A stretch of 64,000 nt of DNA from Leptidea sinapis (Eukaryota; Arthropoda; Insecta; Lepidoptera; Pieridae): positions 6,448,001-6,512,000 of the forward strand of contig NC_066301.1 of NCBI RefSeq assembly GCF_905404315.1. Direction: 5' to 3'. The notes under the pieces are model-generated. The model worked only from the letters and a program-made list of their open reading frames with translations, did not search any database and was not told the origin of the DNA. Within the stretch, counting starts at the first letter, position 1, and every line of letters starts with the position of its first letter. Positions 42,301 to 52,915 of this stretch are shown here, in pieces. A program made the position numbers and the translations under genes.

Positions 42301-42425
42301 GCTCAAAGCAAATATTTGCATATTAGGTTACGTCACTCGAACGGTTGCTCAGTTGGAAAGAGCGCTCACAGGGCACGCGAGAGGTCGCGGGTTCGAGTCC
42401 GACACCGTTCATAAAATTTTGTGTT
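42300..42425 (+). mobile_element. tRNA-derived SINE, head-to-head with the previous copy
   Basis: GGTTGCTCAGTTGGAAAGAG (A-box region, with bases lost) and GGTTCGAGTCCGACACCG (B box) are in plus orientation, starting right after the 5' end of the minus-strand copy. Confidence 0.8.
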
Positions 42426-42429
42426 TAGT

Positions 42430-42985
42430 TTTATATATATCAAAATACAAGATGAATATAACGTGATTCAAAAATTTTACTCAACAAAACAAATACGTAA
42501 AGGGTACTAACAAATACGTGAAATATCTCCAAAAATTAATTACACTTTGTAGTATAATACAATGTACGGTGTATCATCTATCATTACTTAAATTACTGAC
42601 CATTTATTTTGGATTAAAAATTTTTTACCAAGGAATTTCGCAAATATTTTTTATGGCCAATATCTCTTTTTTATTTTGGTATTTGGAATAAAAATTTCAT
42701 TAAATGGGTATTTTTCAATTTTACAAACTGAAAATCAATTGAATGAAAAGATTGAAAACGTATTACATAACGTTTTATCTAAGAACTGAAAGATTAGTCA
42801 CTTTAAAGAGCTTGCGGGTGTTGAAGCTCGAAGCTAATGAATTATTTACGACAACTTTTGTTTTGTGAAGCTTTGTAAAGTGAATTCGTACATATCAAGT
42901 GCTATAAGACTTGCTTAACTTTAATGTATTAAATAACTTGTGTGTAACAGAAGTATTTACAAAATTTTATTATCTTAATATACAT
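42430..42985. other. No recognised feature
   Basis: AT-rich DNA between the SINE pair and the Helitron; no coding signal. Confidence 0.4.
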
Positions 42986-42988
42986 AAA

Positions 42989-43578
42989 TCCAGTGTCCTG
43001 ATGTTTGTTTCCAGTGAACTCCTAAACTAATGAACGGATTTTAATGGGGATTACTTCATGAAGTGCACTTTAGTCCAACTTGAGAGATAGGCTAGTTTGT
43101 ATTTCGAGTTGGGACCCATCATTTTTTTTCCCACCTCTATGAAAATTTGTCTCTTAGTCCCTGGTACGAGGGACTAAAGTGGCCGATTCTCTCCCAGCAA
43201 GACGACTTTTGTCCCTCGTACCAGGGACTAAAAGCGAGCTTTCATCTAGGTTGGAAAAAAATCGTATACGCACCACGTAAGATAAGTAGAAGATTGCCAT
43301 CCGCGATTGTCAATATTGCGCGGGTGAGAATGACTTACATTTCTGCCTAGGTACGTATCATACTATTATTTCCAATATTTGTTTTTTATGAACAAATTTC
43401 CTATGAGAGAATCTATTGACGCACGGTTTGACAGTTCTACTGTGAAAGATTTTCATTATAGTTAACAACAGGCTTCATATTTTAAGAAATAATTCTTGAT
43501 ATTATGAAATATTATTGACAAATTAACTAAAAAAAAAGTATTATATTTATTATGCATGACGTCTGTCGGGTCAGCTAG
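42989..43578 (+). mobile_element. Non-autonomous Helitron, about 590 bp
   Basis: It begins TCCAGTGTCCTGATGTTTG after an A and ends GTCTGTCGGGTCAGCTAG before a T. A 5' TC, a 3' CTAG and insertion between A and T are the Helitron rules. The start, with GAACTCCTAAACTAATGAAC and GGATTTTAATGGGG, is a sequence I associate with lepidopteran Helitrons. It carries no RepHel protein. Inside, at 43153-43234, are two near-palindromic copies of GTCCCTGGTACGAGGGAC, inverted to one another. The 67-codon frame is not a gene. Confidence 0.8.
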
Positions 43579-43624
43579 TAATGTATAAATGTTTAACGAA
43601 TATACCAATATTTATGGAACAGGG

Positions 43625-43750
43625 ATAGACTGGCTGGCTAAGTGGTTTAAGAGCATGGGCATATTTCTAGGGGCATAGGTACGAATCCCGCATATTCTCC
43701 ATATATATATGGTACATAAATAGAAGTGAGGGAAATAAACATAAATTCGG
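43625..43750 (+). mobile_element. tRNA-like sequence, probably SINE head
   Basis: GCTGGCTAAGTGGTTTAAGA is a good A box and GGTACGAATCCCG a good B box, with spacing close to that of a tRNA with a long variable arm (Leu/Ser-like). No convincing acceptor stem is present, and the sequence continues into TATATATATGGTACATAAAT. So it is more likely the head of a second SINE family, or a tRNA pseudogene. Confidence 0.5.
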
Positions 43751-44037
43751 GAAAACCTAAAGCACTTAGACTTATTCGTGGACGAAAATCTCTCGATCGA
43801 ACTCTATTCAATAGATCCGTGGAAATAGACGCGGACTTTCTATAAGATTTACTTGTATAGGACTGATTAAATAGCATGCTCTAACTTTTCATACAAGTAA
43901 TCCAAAGCTTTGAAACCGTTTCATCAATAAATGTAGTTAATTTCCTTACACATTACTTACAAATTCAGTAAACGAATAAATACCCTTTTATATGTTATAT
44001 TTATTTAACTACCATAGCCATTTCTGTTCAATTCAAT

Positions 44038-44346
44038 TTTTTTTTTATGAAAATAAGGGACGAGACGAACAGGAATTTAGCTGATGGTAATTGATACGCC
44101 CTACCCATTACAACGAACTCAGCCGTTATTACATGCCGCTTAGGATTCTTGAAAAACCCAAAAATTCCGAGCGGCACTACAATTGCGGTCGTCACCTTGT
44201 GACATAAGATGTTAAGTCTCTAATTTTACTAGCTACGGCGCCCATCAGACCGAAATACCGTAATGCTTACACATTACTGCTTCACGGCAGAAATAGGCGC
44301 CGTTGTGGTACCCAAAATCTAGCCGGCTTCCTGTGTGTTTATCCCA
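44038..44346 (-). mobile_element. SINE-like family B, near full length
   Basis: Minus strand; T-rich run at 44038-44047 is the A tail. The body has a small insertion (AACTCAGCCGTTATTACAT) near 44117-44135 and loses GCCCAGTAA. It ends at CCCACTGATA 44343-44352. Confidence 0.88.
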
Positions 44347-44754
44347 CTGATAAAATATATCATAATATCATAATTAACAAATGATCGTTTGCTGTTAATT
44401 GATACCCGTTAACACATTATGATTACTAACAAATTAAGTATATTGTAAAAATACTTTATAATCAATTAACATCTAGTTTTCCTCACGTGCAAGCGTAACA
44501 CGTATTAGTTCTTTCAGAATAGATATATTTTTAGTGCCCAAGAATGTTTATCTTTGGGCTTAATTTTTATTAGTTTACGGTGATTCAGCATACATTTTCT
44601 ACAATGAAATAAAGAATATCCTTCCAAAAATTAAATATGTTTAAAACACAATTATTAAAACATATATAAGAAAACTGTACACACAGTTTACTTTACTATT
44701 GTAATAATAAACACAAAAATTATTATACAAATAAAAAATGCTACCAAAATTTTT

Positions 44755-44850
44755 GTGTGACAATATTATTGGACTTGAACCCGCAATTCTCATGTTTCAT
44801 CCGAGCGTCCTTACCAACTGATCCAATCGTCCCAGCGACGCATCGAACAT
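44755..44850 (-). other. tRNA-like sequence (A and B boxes), minus strand
   Basis: On the minus strand, TTGGATCAGTTGGTAAGGAC (A-box region) and GGGTTCAAGTCCAATA (B box) are spaced as in tRNA genes or tRNA-SINEs. The acceptor ends do not clearly pair, so a functional tRNA is unlikely. Confidence 0.45.
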
Positions 44851-44907
44851 AGATCTTAGTTGTGGGTGTTAGCCAATGACGTTCTGTGAACTTTCTATAC
44901 ACATTTA

Positions 44908-45326
44908 TGGATATTGACACCAGAGTCGTCAGGGATTGGAAATAATACTCTGCTTATAAGAACGAGTCTTTATTTGCGTTCACTTTTTCTGAACTTGCAC
45001 TTCGCCGGTCTGCCGCTGTTCCTCTTATGGGCGACGGTACCTTCAACGCGTCACACCGCACCGAACACTAAGTCACTTCTATCTTCTTCTTCTTGGAACA
45101 CTTCCACTTTTCACTACTTCTTATTTTCTTCTTCTTCTTCTTTACACTTTCGAGTCAGAACTAGAACTGCCGTAGGCCACTCTTAGTACGGCTTATATAA
45201 CCCCGGATCTGTTCTATTTTCAAATTATCAATGTCTTGAAGTTTGACAACTCTCGTCATGTACGTTGCTGCACGATATAACGTTTGACAACTCTCGTCAT
45301 ATACATCGAAGCGTTGCTACGCGACA
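44908..45326 (-). repeat. LTR of a Ty3/gypsy retrotransposon (minus strand)
   Basis: On the minus strand it starts TGTCGCGTAGCAACGC at 45326, directly after a polypurine tract (GGGAGGGGGCAG, 45327-45338). It has a TATA-like GGTTATATAAGCC at about 45194-45206, an AATAAAG polyadenylation signal near 44972, and probably ends ...CAATATCCA near 44908. U3 contains two copies of GTTTGACAACTCTCGTCAT 41 bases apart. The right edge is inferred; the second LTR is not in place. Confidence 0.75.
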
Positions 45327-45577
45327 CTGCCCCCTCCCAAGACATGATCGTCCCGATCATCGTAGTACTTAGCCACCCGATCGACATGTACGATTTTCGG
45401 GGGACTGCGAGGGGTAGGCTGGATTCTGAGAGTCACATCATTTATCCTTGTGATTACTTTGTATGGTCCCTCCCAACTTGGTTGAAACTTCGGAGACTTC
45501 TCCTTTCGCCTTATGGGATTGTGTAACCAAATCAGGGTTCCTTCTTCAAAACTAGGAACAGTAGCTCTTCGATCTTT
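45327..45577 (-). pseudogene. Ty3/gypsy integrase C-terminus
   Basis: The open reading on the minus strand gives VPSFEEGTLIWLHNPIRRK, SPKFQPSWEGPYKVITRIND, VTLRIQPTPRSPPKIVHVDR and VAKYYDDRDDHVL, finishing in the LTR. WxGPYxV and the final HVDRLxxY-type motif make up the GPY/F module that closes gypsy Pol proteins. Integrase joins the cDNA to the chromosome (family knowledge). The rest of pol is cut off at 45577, where the A tail of a LINE begins. What remains has no stop. Confidence 0.85.
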
Positions 45578-46490
45578 TTTTTTTTTGAGAGGAGGAAATA
45601 CGGTTACGTATTTACGTTCCGGGGCGTAATATGTCGGGCTCGAGTGTCCGCGTAAGCGGACACCCCATAACGACTATATCCTCCTCTGTGCTGTTAGCAG
45701 CCCTGGCTTTCACAGCGAAGTAGGACGTGGGCCATGGAGGCCGCAATGACTACGCAACAAGAGTCGCGGGGCGTCTCCTAAGGTGACTCGAGGCCATTCC
45801 CATTCCCGAACCTCAGACCGGCTGTGTGCTTGTGGGAAGGAGAGAGAATGAAAATGAAGATGAAAGATGAAAAGGTGATAAGAACAAGTACCGTTGCCGG
45901 CCTTTAAGGAAGGTGTACGCGCCTTTTTTGAAAGTACCCATGTCGTGTCGTCCCAGAAACAACGCACAAGGAAGCTCATTCCACAGCGTTGTAGTACGAG
46001 GAAGAAAGCTCCTTGAAAACCGCACTGTGGAGGACCGCCACACATCCAGATGGTGGGGATGATATCTTAACTTGTGGCGAGTCGTGCGAAGGTGGAATTT
46101 GGCGGCTGGAATCAGGTTAAACAGCTCTTCGGAACACCGCGTGATAAATGCGATAAAAGACACACAATGAAGCGACGTCTCTACGCAACGCCAAGTGATC
46201 CAGTCGTTCCCAGAGCACTAGGTCCCCGATAATTCGAGCTGCTCTGCGTTGCACGCGGTCAAATGGATCGCGCTGATACTGGGGTGCGCCAGACCAGAGA
46301 TGACAGCAATACTCCACGTGTGGCTGGACCTGCGCTTTGTAGAGTGCTAGAATGTAGGCCGGCTTGAAGTATTGCCGTGCTCTATTGATGACGCCCAGCT
46401 TCTTCGATGCCAATTTGGCTTTGCCCTCCAGATAGCCACGAAATTGGCAATCGCTCGAGATTTTGAGACCCAGTGTTCCGATTTTTCTAT
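45578..46490 (-). pseudogene. Jockey-type LINE, C-terminal half and 3' UTR, inserted in gypsy
   Basis: Minus strand. Frame 46413-46117 reads ASKKLGVINRARQYFKPAYI, LALYKAQVQPHVEYCCHLWS, GAPQYQRDPFDRVQRRAARI and RRDVASLCVFYRIYH. After a frameshift near 46130 the second frame (46163-45813) reads CSEELFNLIPAAKFHLRTTR, LDVWRSSTVRFSRSFLPRTT, LWNELPCALF and SFKKGAYTFLKGRQR-like. The family matches 1801-2175 and 11280-12075. The 3' UTR runs to a run of 14 A (T on plus) at 45580-45593. RT and endonuclease are missing through 5' truncation. Confidence 0.88.
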
Positions 46491-46695
46491 TTCAAATAAC
46501 ATTTACTACGTACACTTTTACCTACTTTGTGTAATGCAATCACAGCTATTCGGATCTCTTTATCACCCCACTCTATTTTAGTATCGCAAAATATGGTATC
46601 ATGTATTGACGCCAAAATGAGAAAACTCAATGAACAATCATATAAATTGGCTCTTTAGTGAGTCTAATCACTACTCTCGTCTCCAAACTAACAAA

Positions 46696-49304
46696 ATGAA
46701 TTCTTTACATATTGCCACTTGGAACATCAACGGCCTTACCCCTGATAAAAACGAACTAGAGATGTTCATAAAATCCAACAAGCATGACGTTTGTCTTATC
46801 TCTGAATCACACACAACACCAAGAAGCATAATATGTGTCCCAGAATTTTCCGTGTATCTCACCTGTCATCCTGATGGTGGAGCCCATACAGGCACCGCAA
46901 TAATTATCAAGAATAACATAAAGCACTGCCTCTTGGAATCTACTACGGCTCCCTATCTCCAAGCCACAACTGTAAGGGTGGAGGATCGCTCTGGATCCCT
47001 TAATCTCTCTGCGATATACTGTCCACCGCGGCACATAATAACAGGTGGAATTCATTGCTAGTGGCGATTGGAAAGCCAAGCATTTATACTGGGGATCAAG
47101 ACTAACACTCACTAGAGGCCGGGAACTAAAAAGAGTATCGATGCCAATCACCTTTTAGCTATGTCAACTGGGAAGCCTACGTATTGGCCCACGGACAGCA
47201 ACAAAATACTTGACCTCCTAGACTTTTTTGTCACAAAGGGTATTGATCCGAACAGAACACTATCATAAAGGCAAGCCTCGACGGTAGCTCCGACCACTCA
47301 CCTGTCCTACTTACGGTTAGTCCAGTGGCCATACCCAGTGACATCCATACCGACTATCTCCACAATCACAAAACTGACTGGCGATCTTTTCAGGAATTCC
47401 TTGAATCTAATCTTAACCTTAATGTCCCACTCAAAACCAAGGAAGAAGTGAACGACGCATGCCTCTATATAACAAGTCTTATTCAAGTGGCGACTTGGTC
47501 TAGTACTCCTGAGCTAAAAGACACATCGCGAGTGGCATCGGTCCCTATTGCAGTGAAAGAAAAAATCGCTGCGAAACGTCGCCTTCGCAGAATTTGGCAG
47601 ACAACCCATAAACCAGACTAAATCGAGCTATTAAAGAATTTAAATATCTACTGGATGACGCTGTAAATGAATCACTTACTCAGAGATTGGTGAGAATGTC
47701 TCCTAATTCAAACGGGACTCACAACCTCTGGAAGGCAACATAGTACCTCCCACAGCCGCAACAGAGATCTCCACTTATTAGATCTGGTACATGGTACATG
47801 GTACATGGGCGTGATCTGACGAAGAAAAATCTCAGGCCCTTGCTACATACCTGGCTGACGTATTCTACCTGGGTACCTGGTACCTGGCTACCCAACAATA
47901 TGGATAGTCCAGAAGATCCAGAAATAGACCAAATCCTAAGACAAGACCTGCAACTATGCCTGCCTTTGAAACCTACTACACCAAGAGAGGTGGCTAGAGA
48001 AATAGCCAAAATGGACCCTAATAAAGCACACCTGGATTTGATTTAATCACCCCCAGGCTATTGGAAGAGCTTCCTAAGAAGTGCATTACGTTTTTGACCA
48101 TCCTTGTTAATGCCACATTGAGAACCTCGCATGTTCCTGCACTCTGGAAAACATCATAAATTGTTATGATCCATAAGCCTGGTAAACCGCCTACCGAAGT
48201 CTCGTCTTATCGCCCTATTAGCCTGACGCCTGTACTGTCAAAATTGTGGGAAAGGATCATCCTGGCACGACTATCCCCTTGCCTAGATATGGGCCATGTA
48301 ATACCTGACCATCAATTTGGTTTCCGGAAACACCACTCCACCATAGAACAAGTTCACAGAGTATATTGTACAATTAGACAATGTCTGGAAAAGAAGGGAT
48401 ACTGTTCGGCTGCTTTTCTCGACGTACAACAAGCTTTCGATCGGGTTTGGCGTAAAGGTCTATTGTACAAAATTAAAATGTACCTTCCACACTCCTACTA
48501 CCTACTGATGGAGTCTCATCTTAGTGACAGAAAATTGCACGTTAAGCTCTGTGACGCAAGATCTTCCCTTTTTAGGTGCAGGGCCGGAGTACCCCAAGGC
48601 TCCGTACTTGGTCCAGTCCTCTATAACATATTTACAAGTGACCTACCCCAATCAACAGTTGTAACAGTGAGCCCAATGAAGCAACCAGACATTTACAAAT
48701 TCAGCTCGATGCCAATTATGCTTGGCTGACCAAGTGGCGCATAAAAGCAAGCGCCCCTAAGTCTCACCACATCACATTTACTCTGAGACGGAAAACTTGT
48801 CCACCGGTCAATCTAGGCTCTGACAGTCTGCCGCAATCAACCTGCGTTAAATACCTCGGATTTTATCTGGACCGTAGGATGGTATGGAAAGACCATATAA
48901 AAACGAAGCGCAACGAAATCAACTTTAAATTCAAAAACCTACTCTGGCTTCTCGGTAGACAGTCTGCCTTATCCCTATCTAACAAACTTAGGGTATATTG
49001 CTCCATAATAAAACCGATCTGGACATATGGAATCCAATTGTGGTCGACAGCGAGCAAATCCAACATTATGTGCCTCCAGAGAGCTCAAAACAGTATACTA
49101 AGGGTACTTTCATCGGCGCCTTGGTACGCTCGAAACTTGGAAAACCATGAGTATCTGGAAATCCCAACCATATTTGACGAAGTAAAACGATACTCAATCA
49201 ACTATAAGCCTCGTTTGTCAACTCACCCAAACTCGCTATCCAGTATGCTCTTGCAGCAAAATCCGATTAGAAGACTCAAGAGAGCCGATGTGCTACTTAA
49301 TTAA
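46696..49304 (+). pseudogene. Jockey-type endonuclease/reverse transcriptase, frameshifted, lacking the catalytic YADD box
   Basis: The product starts MNSLHIATWNINGLTPDKNE (endonuclease, first block), VCLISESHTT, AIYCPPRH. After a shift at about 47060 it reads SGDWKAKHLYWGSR, DLLDFFVTKGI, and SSDHSPVLLTV (SDH). ORF 47325-47621 and 47798-48046 form the linker. RT frame 48166-48729 has YRPISLTPVLSKLWERI, HQFGFRKHHSTIEQVHR, FLDVQQAFDRVWRKGLL (motif A) and AGVPQGSVLGPVLYNIF (motif B). Where motif C should follow TSDLPQ, the sequence jumps to the thumb region; the YXDD catalytic box is deleted. Frame 48879-49304 is the C-terminal part (GIQLWSTASKSN). The protein is dead. Confidence 0.87.
47785..47890 (+). 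repeat. Short tandem duplications within the LINE
   Basis: TGGTACA is repeated three times at 47785-47807 and GGTACCT/GGTACC-type units recur at 47869-47890. They lie in the linker between the endonuclease and RT. Confidence 0.6.
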
Positions 49305-49439
49305 GGGGAGATGGGGCAGTGGCTCCACCTCGCTAAACCTCAACCTCTTGCAACTCACCTGATTATAGTCTTGAGGACTGATCGCAAATCTAAATAACGG
49401 AAAAAATTATAAAAATGACAGATTCCAAATTGAAATATA

Positions 49440-50115
49440 ATATTTTGTTTATTTTTAATTGTAACAGTATTTATGGCCAGACTAAGTATTGAATGTCATT
49501 AGTGTTCATACTAAATTTGTGAAGAATAGATGAATACTTTACAATTCTTTAAGTAAGGTAACGTGAAAGACGATTTTCACAAGGAAACCTTCGAATATCG
49601 TTACGAGATATTTAATTTGCAATTGTTACTACGCCCTTGCAGTCTATTTCACTTTATTGAACTCTACCAGAACGTGAAGCGATCGTTCAAACAAGTTTTC
49701 ATTCGAAAAATTATATAGCAATCTATATCGACCGGGTTATATACTGCCATCAATTTTTATTGAATTGTCATAACAATTTATTTTTGCAAACTGTTACTGT
49801 TTCACATAATATGGATCCACTTATTGATAGCGGTTGATACGCCAATGCTGTCACGTGCATACATACAAAAGTCATATATAATATCGTTAAGGCAGCGTTT
49901 GTAAGAAATGTTTTGGTTCATATATTTTTTCTCTGACTTACTTTGTAAGTCCGACTACCACGATAAAATCTTTTTATTTTTCGGGTTAATATGCAGCTTA
50001 TGATACTCAATTTAGTACGTAGTTACAATACTTGCTATTTTTGGAGTCCGTGTTAGCCAAGGTAAGTATGTAACATAGATAGTTATAGGTGAGATGTGCT
50101 TGTATCGGACGCACG
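49440..50115. other. No recognised feature
   Basis: AT-rich DNA with no coding signal. Confidence 0.4.
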
Positions 50116-50119
50116 AAGT

Positions 50120-50300
50120 GACGGGAGGACACCGAGTCCAAAACTAACAATAATTTTAACTACATTAAAATTATTGCCGTAACAATTTGATTGACATTTA
50201 GGTAGTCTAATAATTTTCATTTCATTTAACATAGAACTCAAATGTAGTTGACTAATAAGAAAAAAACGCAATTTATTTTTATTTTTTAGTACTAAATATA
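50120..50300 (+). repeat. Dispersed AT-rich repeat, related to 500-730
   Basis: It contains TTTGATTGACATTTAGGTAG and an A/T-rich sequel matching 520-720 with divergence. Confidence 0.45.
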
Positions 50301-50745
50301 TTGTATTTTAATAGTTTTTAATTCGTTTATTTTTTGTATTTTTTTTAAAAACAGCATCTCAAAATATATCTAGTTAATGTCCAGTCTTGTATGCAGTTCT
50401 TTGGATGAAGCAGCAAAGCTCGTAAGTATCTCTTTCCTATCTCACCAACAAAGGAAAAACTCGTGTCTTTCATCCTTATATTGATGTTATACCTTGTGGC
50501 GATATATATATTATCAAACTTATAATACTTAATAGTATATGAAAATATATAGCCTATCTATCTTATTATATTTATGAACATAAAATATATATCAAGAACA
50601 TTATTATGTATATTAAACATGTACATATTTACTATAATAATATATAAGTACAGATAATAATAACAATAAATATTATAGATACATTATCTACCACATATAA
50701 TCATTACTTTGCCACATTTGTCATAACGACTAATTTTAGGGTGAC
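50300..50745. other. No recognised feature
   Basis: Very AT-rich, with TATATA stretches. The left edge of the gypsy LTR that follows is not certain and could lie in here. Confidence 0.35.
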
Positions 50746-51120
50746 TTGATGTATCGTGTCATCTGCTGTGAAGGCCAGCGGTAGCATCGAGAACAGTGGG
50801 ACAAAGGAATACAGTACAGCGACAAGCGACGCGCCGGCAGCCGGCACCCTAACACAGTGCGCCCCGAACCCTCGTCGCATGCGCACGTTACCTTTGTTTT
50901 CGCTAACGCTTCTCGTTTACTCACGTTACCCCTAATTTAACTACTTCTCACTTATTGTATATTGTAACTTCTGTTCTATATAGTGTTAACTACATACCTG
51001 TATCATATTGTGGTGTTAAGTGTAAATTATATATATAAAACTTATCTGATGCTAATTCGGGCTTATTATTAATATCACTAACTGTGGACCAGGCCTAATT
51101 CATACACATCAACCCCACAT
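50745..51120 (+). repeat. 5' LTR of a Ty3/gypsy retrotransposon (left edge uncertain)
   Basis: The LTR is inferred from its position before the primer-binding site and gag. It has a GC-richer first part (GCGACGCGCCGGCAGCC near 50826), TATATATATAAAA near 51030, and ends ...CAACCCCACA at about 51119. A possible start is TGTATCGTGTCATC at 50749. The 3' LTR is not in the window, so ends cannot be checked by comparison. The minus-strand frames here are not genes. Confidence 0.55.
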
Positions 51121-51138
51121 TGGTCACCCCAACAAGGA
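51121..51138 (+). other. Probable tRNA primer-binding site
   Basis: TGGTCACCCCAACAAGG starts immediately after the proposed LTR end. Primer-binding sites begin TGG and pair with the 3' CCA end of a host tRNA (family knowledge). The particular tRNA was not identified. Confidence 0.55.
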
Positions 51139-51177
51139 CTTAATTCAAGTAAGTGAAAAGATAAACTAGTAAACAAA

Positions 51178-51700
51178 ATGGCGCAACATTTGCGGACGCA
51201 GCCAGTGGGAAATTTACACCATCCGACATTAATCGGGTCGGAGTTCGGTTGCCACCATTTTGGGCAGACGAACCAGCTGTATGGTTTGCTCAAATCGAAG
51301 GAAGCTTTGCCCTCTCCGGAGTAAAAGACGACGATATAAAGTATTATTGTATAAAGTATGTGAGTGCTCAACTGGAACATCGATACGCCTCCGAAGTGAA
51401 AGATATTCTTGTGCATCCGCCACTGAAAGGGAAATACGAGACACTCAAAACCGAACTCATCAAGAGGCTCTCGGCATCACGGGAAAAAGAGATGACCCAG
51501 CTATTAATGCACGAAGAACTTGGAGACAGACGCCCTTCTCAGTTCTTACAACACCTAAAGCATCTAGCAGGACCAGACGATTTTATTAAAATTGTATGGA
51601 CAAGCCGGCTCCCAACCGACTTGCAAACCGTCGTGCATGCCAACCAGAGTCATCACTCCAAGCTCTTGCCGAATTAGCTGACAAAGTTGACCAACTTTCA
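51178..51700 (+). pseudogene. Ty3/gypsy gag
   Basis: The main frame reads ATFADAASGKFTPSDINRVG, VRLPPFWADEPAVWFAQIEG, SFALSGVKDDDIKYYCIKYV, LEHRYASEVKDIL, YETLKTELIKRLSASREKEM and LMHEELGDRRPSQFLQHLKH. These are the conserved matrix/capsid-like region of insect gypsy Gag (LPPFWxxxPxxWFxxxExxF and RPSQFLxxL). It continues past KHLAGPD into a frame with stops. The start ATG at 51178 is in a different frame from the conserved part, so either the start is altered or a small indel lies between them. Gag packages the element RNA (family knowledge). Confidence 0.8.
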
Positions 51701-52230
51701 AGAGAAATTGCCGAGCTGAGTCGACAAGTAAAAGCGCTCTCCACAAGAGACGCACCTCGATCTCGCTCAAGACACCGAGCAAATCAACGCAGAAGAAGCG
51801 GCAAGCGATCGCAATCAAACTATAGAAAGTTTCCTGTCTGCATTTATCACCACAAATATGGTGAAAAGGCAAGAAACTGCCAGAAGCATTGTGATTACCA
51901 GCAGGGAAACGCGAGAGACGGTTATTAATAGCGACGAATGATAGCCCTGGTTCAACTGGTCGCTTATTTATGACGGACAGACATACAAAAGTGCAGTTTT
52001 TGGTCGATACAGGCAGTGACCTCTGCGTTTTCCTCGATCTGCCATCAAAACAAGCCGACCAAGAACAACATATGAACTGTACGCAGCGAACGGAAGCACA
52101 ATCGCCACCTATGGATCCACAAATTTGGAGCTAAATCTAGGTCTTCGTCGTGCATTCAAATGGCAGTTCATAGTAGCAGACGTCAACTAGGCAATTATAT
52201 GTGTAGATTTCCTGTCTTTCTACAATTTAA
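51700..52230 (+). pseudogene. Ty3/gypsy protease region
   Basis: Frames here are interrupted. A basic, zinc-knuckle-adjacent region (SRSRHRANQRRRSGKRSQ, 51770-51820) leads to CIYHHKYGEKARNC (51838-51880), a remnant of a CCHC-like knuckle. Then comes the aspartic protease signature: KVQFLVDTGSDLCVF at about 51988-52032, with the catalytic DTGS. It is followed by YELYAANGSTIATYGSTNLEL (the YGxxxLxL block). The protease matures Gag-Pol (family knowledge). Several stops make it inactive. Confidence 0.75.
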
Positions 52231-52915
52231 TGGTAAATTGCCGAAATCGCCGCCTTGTAGATAACACCACGATACTCACGACAAAAGCAGCACCTGCTCC
52301 AAAAGCTGATGCTATTTCTTCCGTGAAGACACTCGTCGGTGACACGAAATACCTAAACCTTCTTCGAGAATTCCCGGAGATAACTCGACCGTCAGGCATT
52401 AAACAAAAAATCCATCATAACACGGTACACCACATAAGGACTACACCCGGTCCACCGGTCTACTGCACTCCAAGAAGACTTGCACCTGACAAACTCAAAA
52501 TTGCAAAGCAAGAATTCACCGAGATGATCGCTTGAGGAATCGCACGACCATCAGAAAGTCCATGGTCCTCACCATTACGCCTAACTCCGAAAAAAGATAA
52601 TGGCTGGAGACAATGTGGAGACTACCGGATGCTAAATGCGAGGACAATTCCAGATCGATACCCTATCCGGCACATCCAAGATTTCACGCACAGCATTTCC
52701 GGCGGCAAAATATTCTCAACTATCGACTTAGTCAAAGCATATCACTATATCCCCGCTACACACAGAGGATATACCAAAAACGGCAATCAACCCTTCGGAA
52801 TGTTCGAGTTCCCATATATGACTTTTGGTCTACGGAATGCGAACTAAACATTCCAAAGATTCGTGGACGAAATGACCAGAGATTTCGATTTCACCTTCTC
52901 ATACATCGACGATTA
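52230..52915 (+). pseudogene. Ty3/gypsy reverse transcriptase, truncated at YIDD
   Basis: The frames read VHHIRTTPGPPVYCTPRRLA, PDKLKIAKQEFTEMIA, then a stop where the family has a sense codon, and ARPSESPWSSPLRLTPKKDN. WRQCGDYRMLNARTIPDRYP, IFSTIDLVKAYHYIPA (motif A, with catalytic Asp), PFGMFEFPYMTFGLRNAN (motif B) and TFSYIDDYTY (motif C, YIDD) follow. About eight codons after YIDD the gypsy sequence ends and a minus-strand zinc-finger fragment begins, so the RNase H, integrase and 3' LTR are lost. Stops and a frameshift lie within, so the protein is dead. Confidence 0.87.

Larger units (their letters stand above)
46600..49440 (+). mobile_element. Jockey-clade LINE, ORF2 plus 3' UTR
   Basis: A nearly complete second ORF, broken by frameshifts, is followed by a 3' UTR (from 49304) that ends in an A/T-rich stretch near 49440. 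ORF1 is missing. It lies tail-away from the minus-strand LINE at 45578-46490, so the two are in divergent orientation. Confidence 0.85.

Noticed and set aside
43625..43700. tRNA-Leu/Ser gene
   Set aside because: It has box motifs only; the arms do not pair convincingly.
50704..50924. Two minus-strand frames of about 60 codons
   Set aside because: They lie in the proposed gypsy LTR; GC-richer sequence alone explains the openness.
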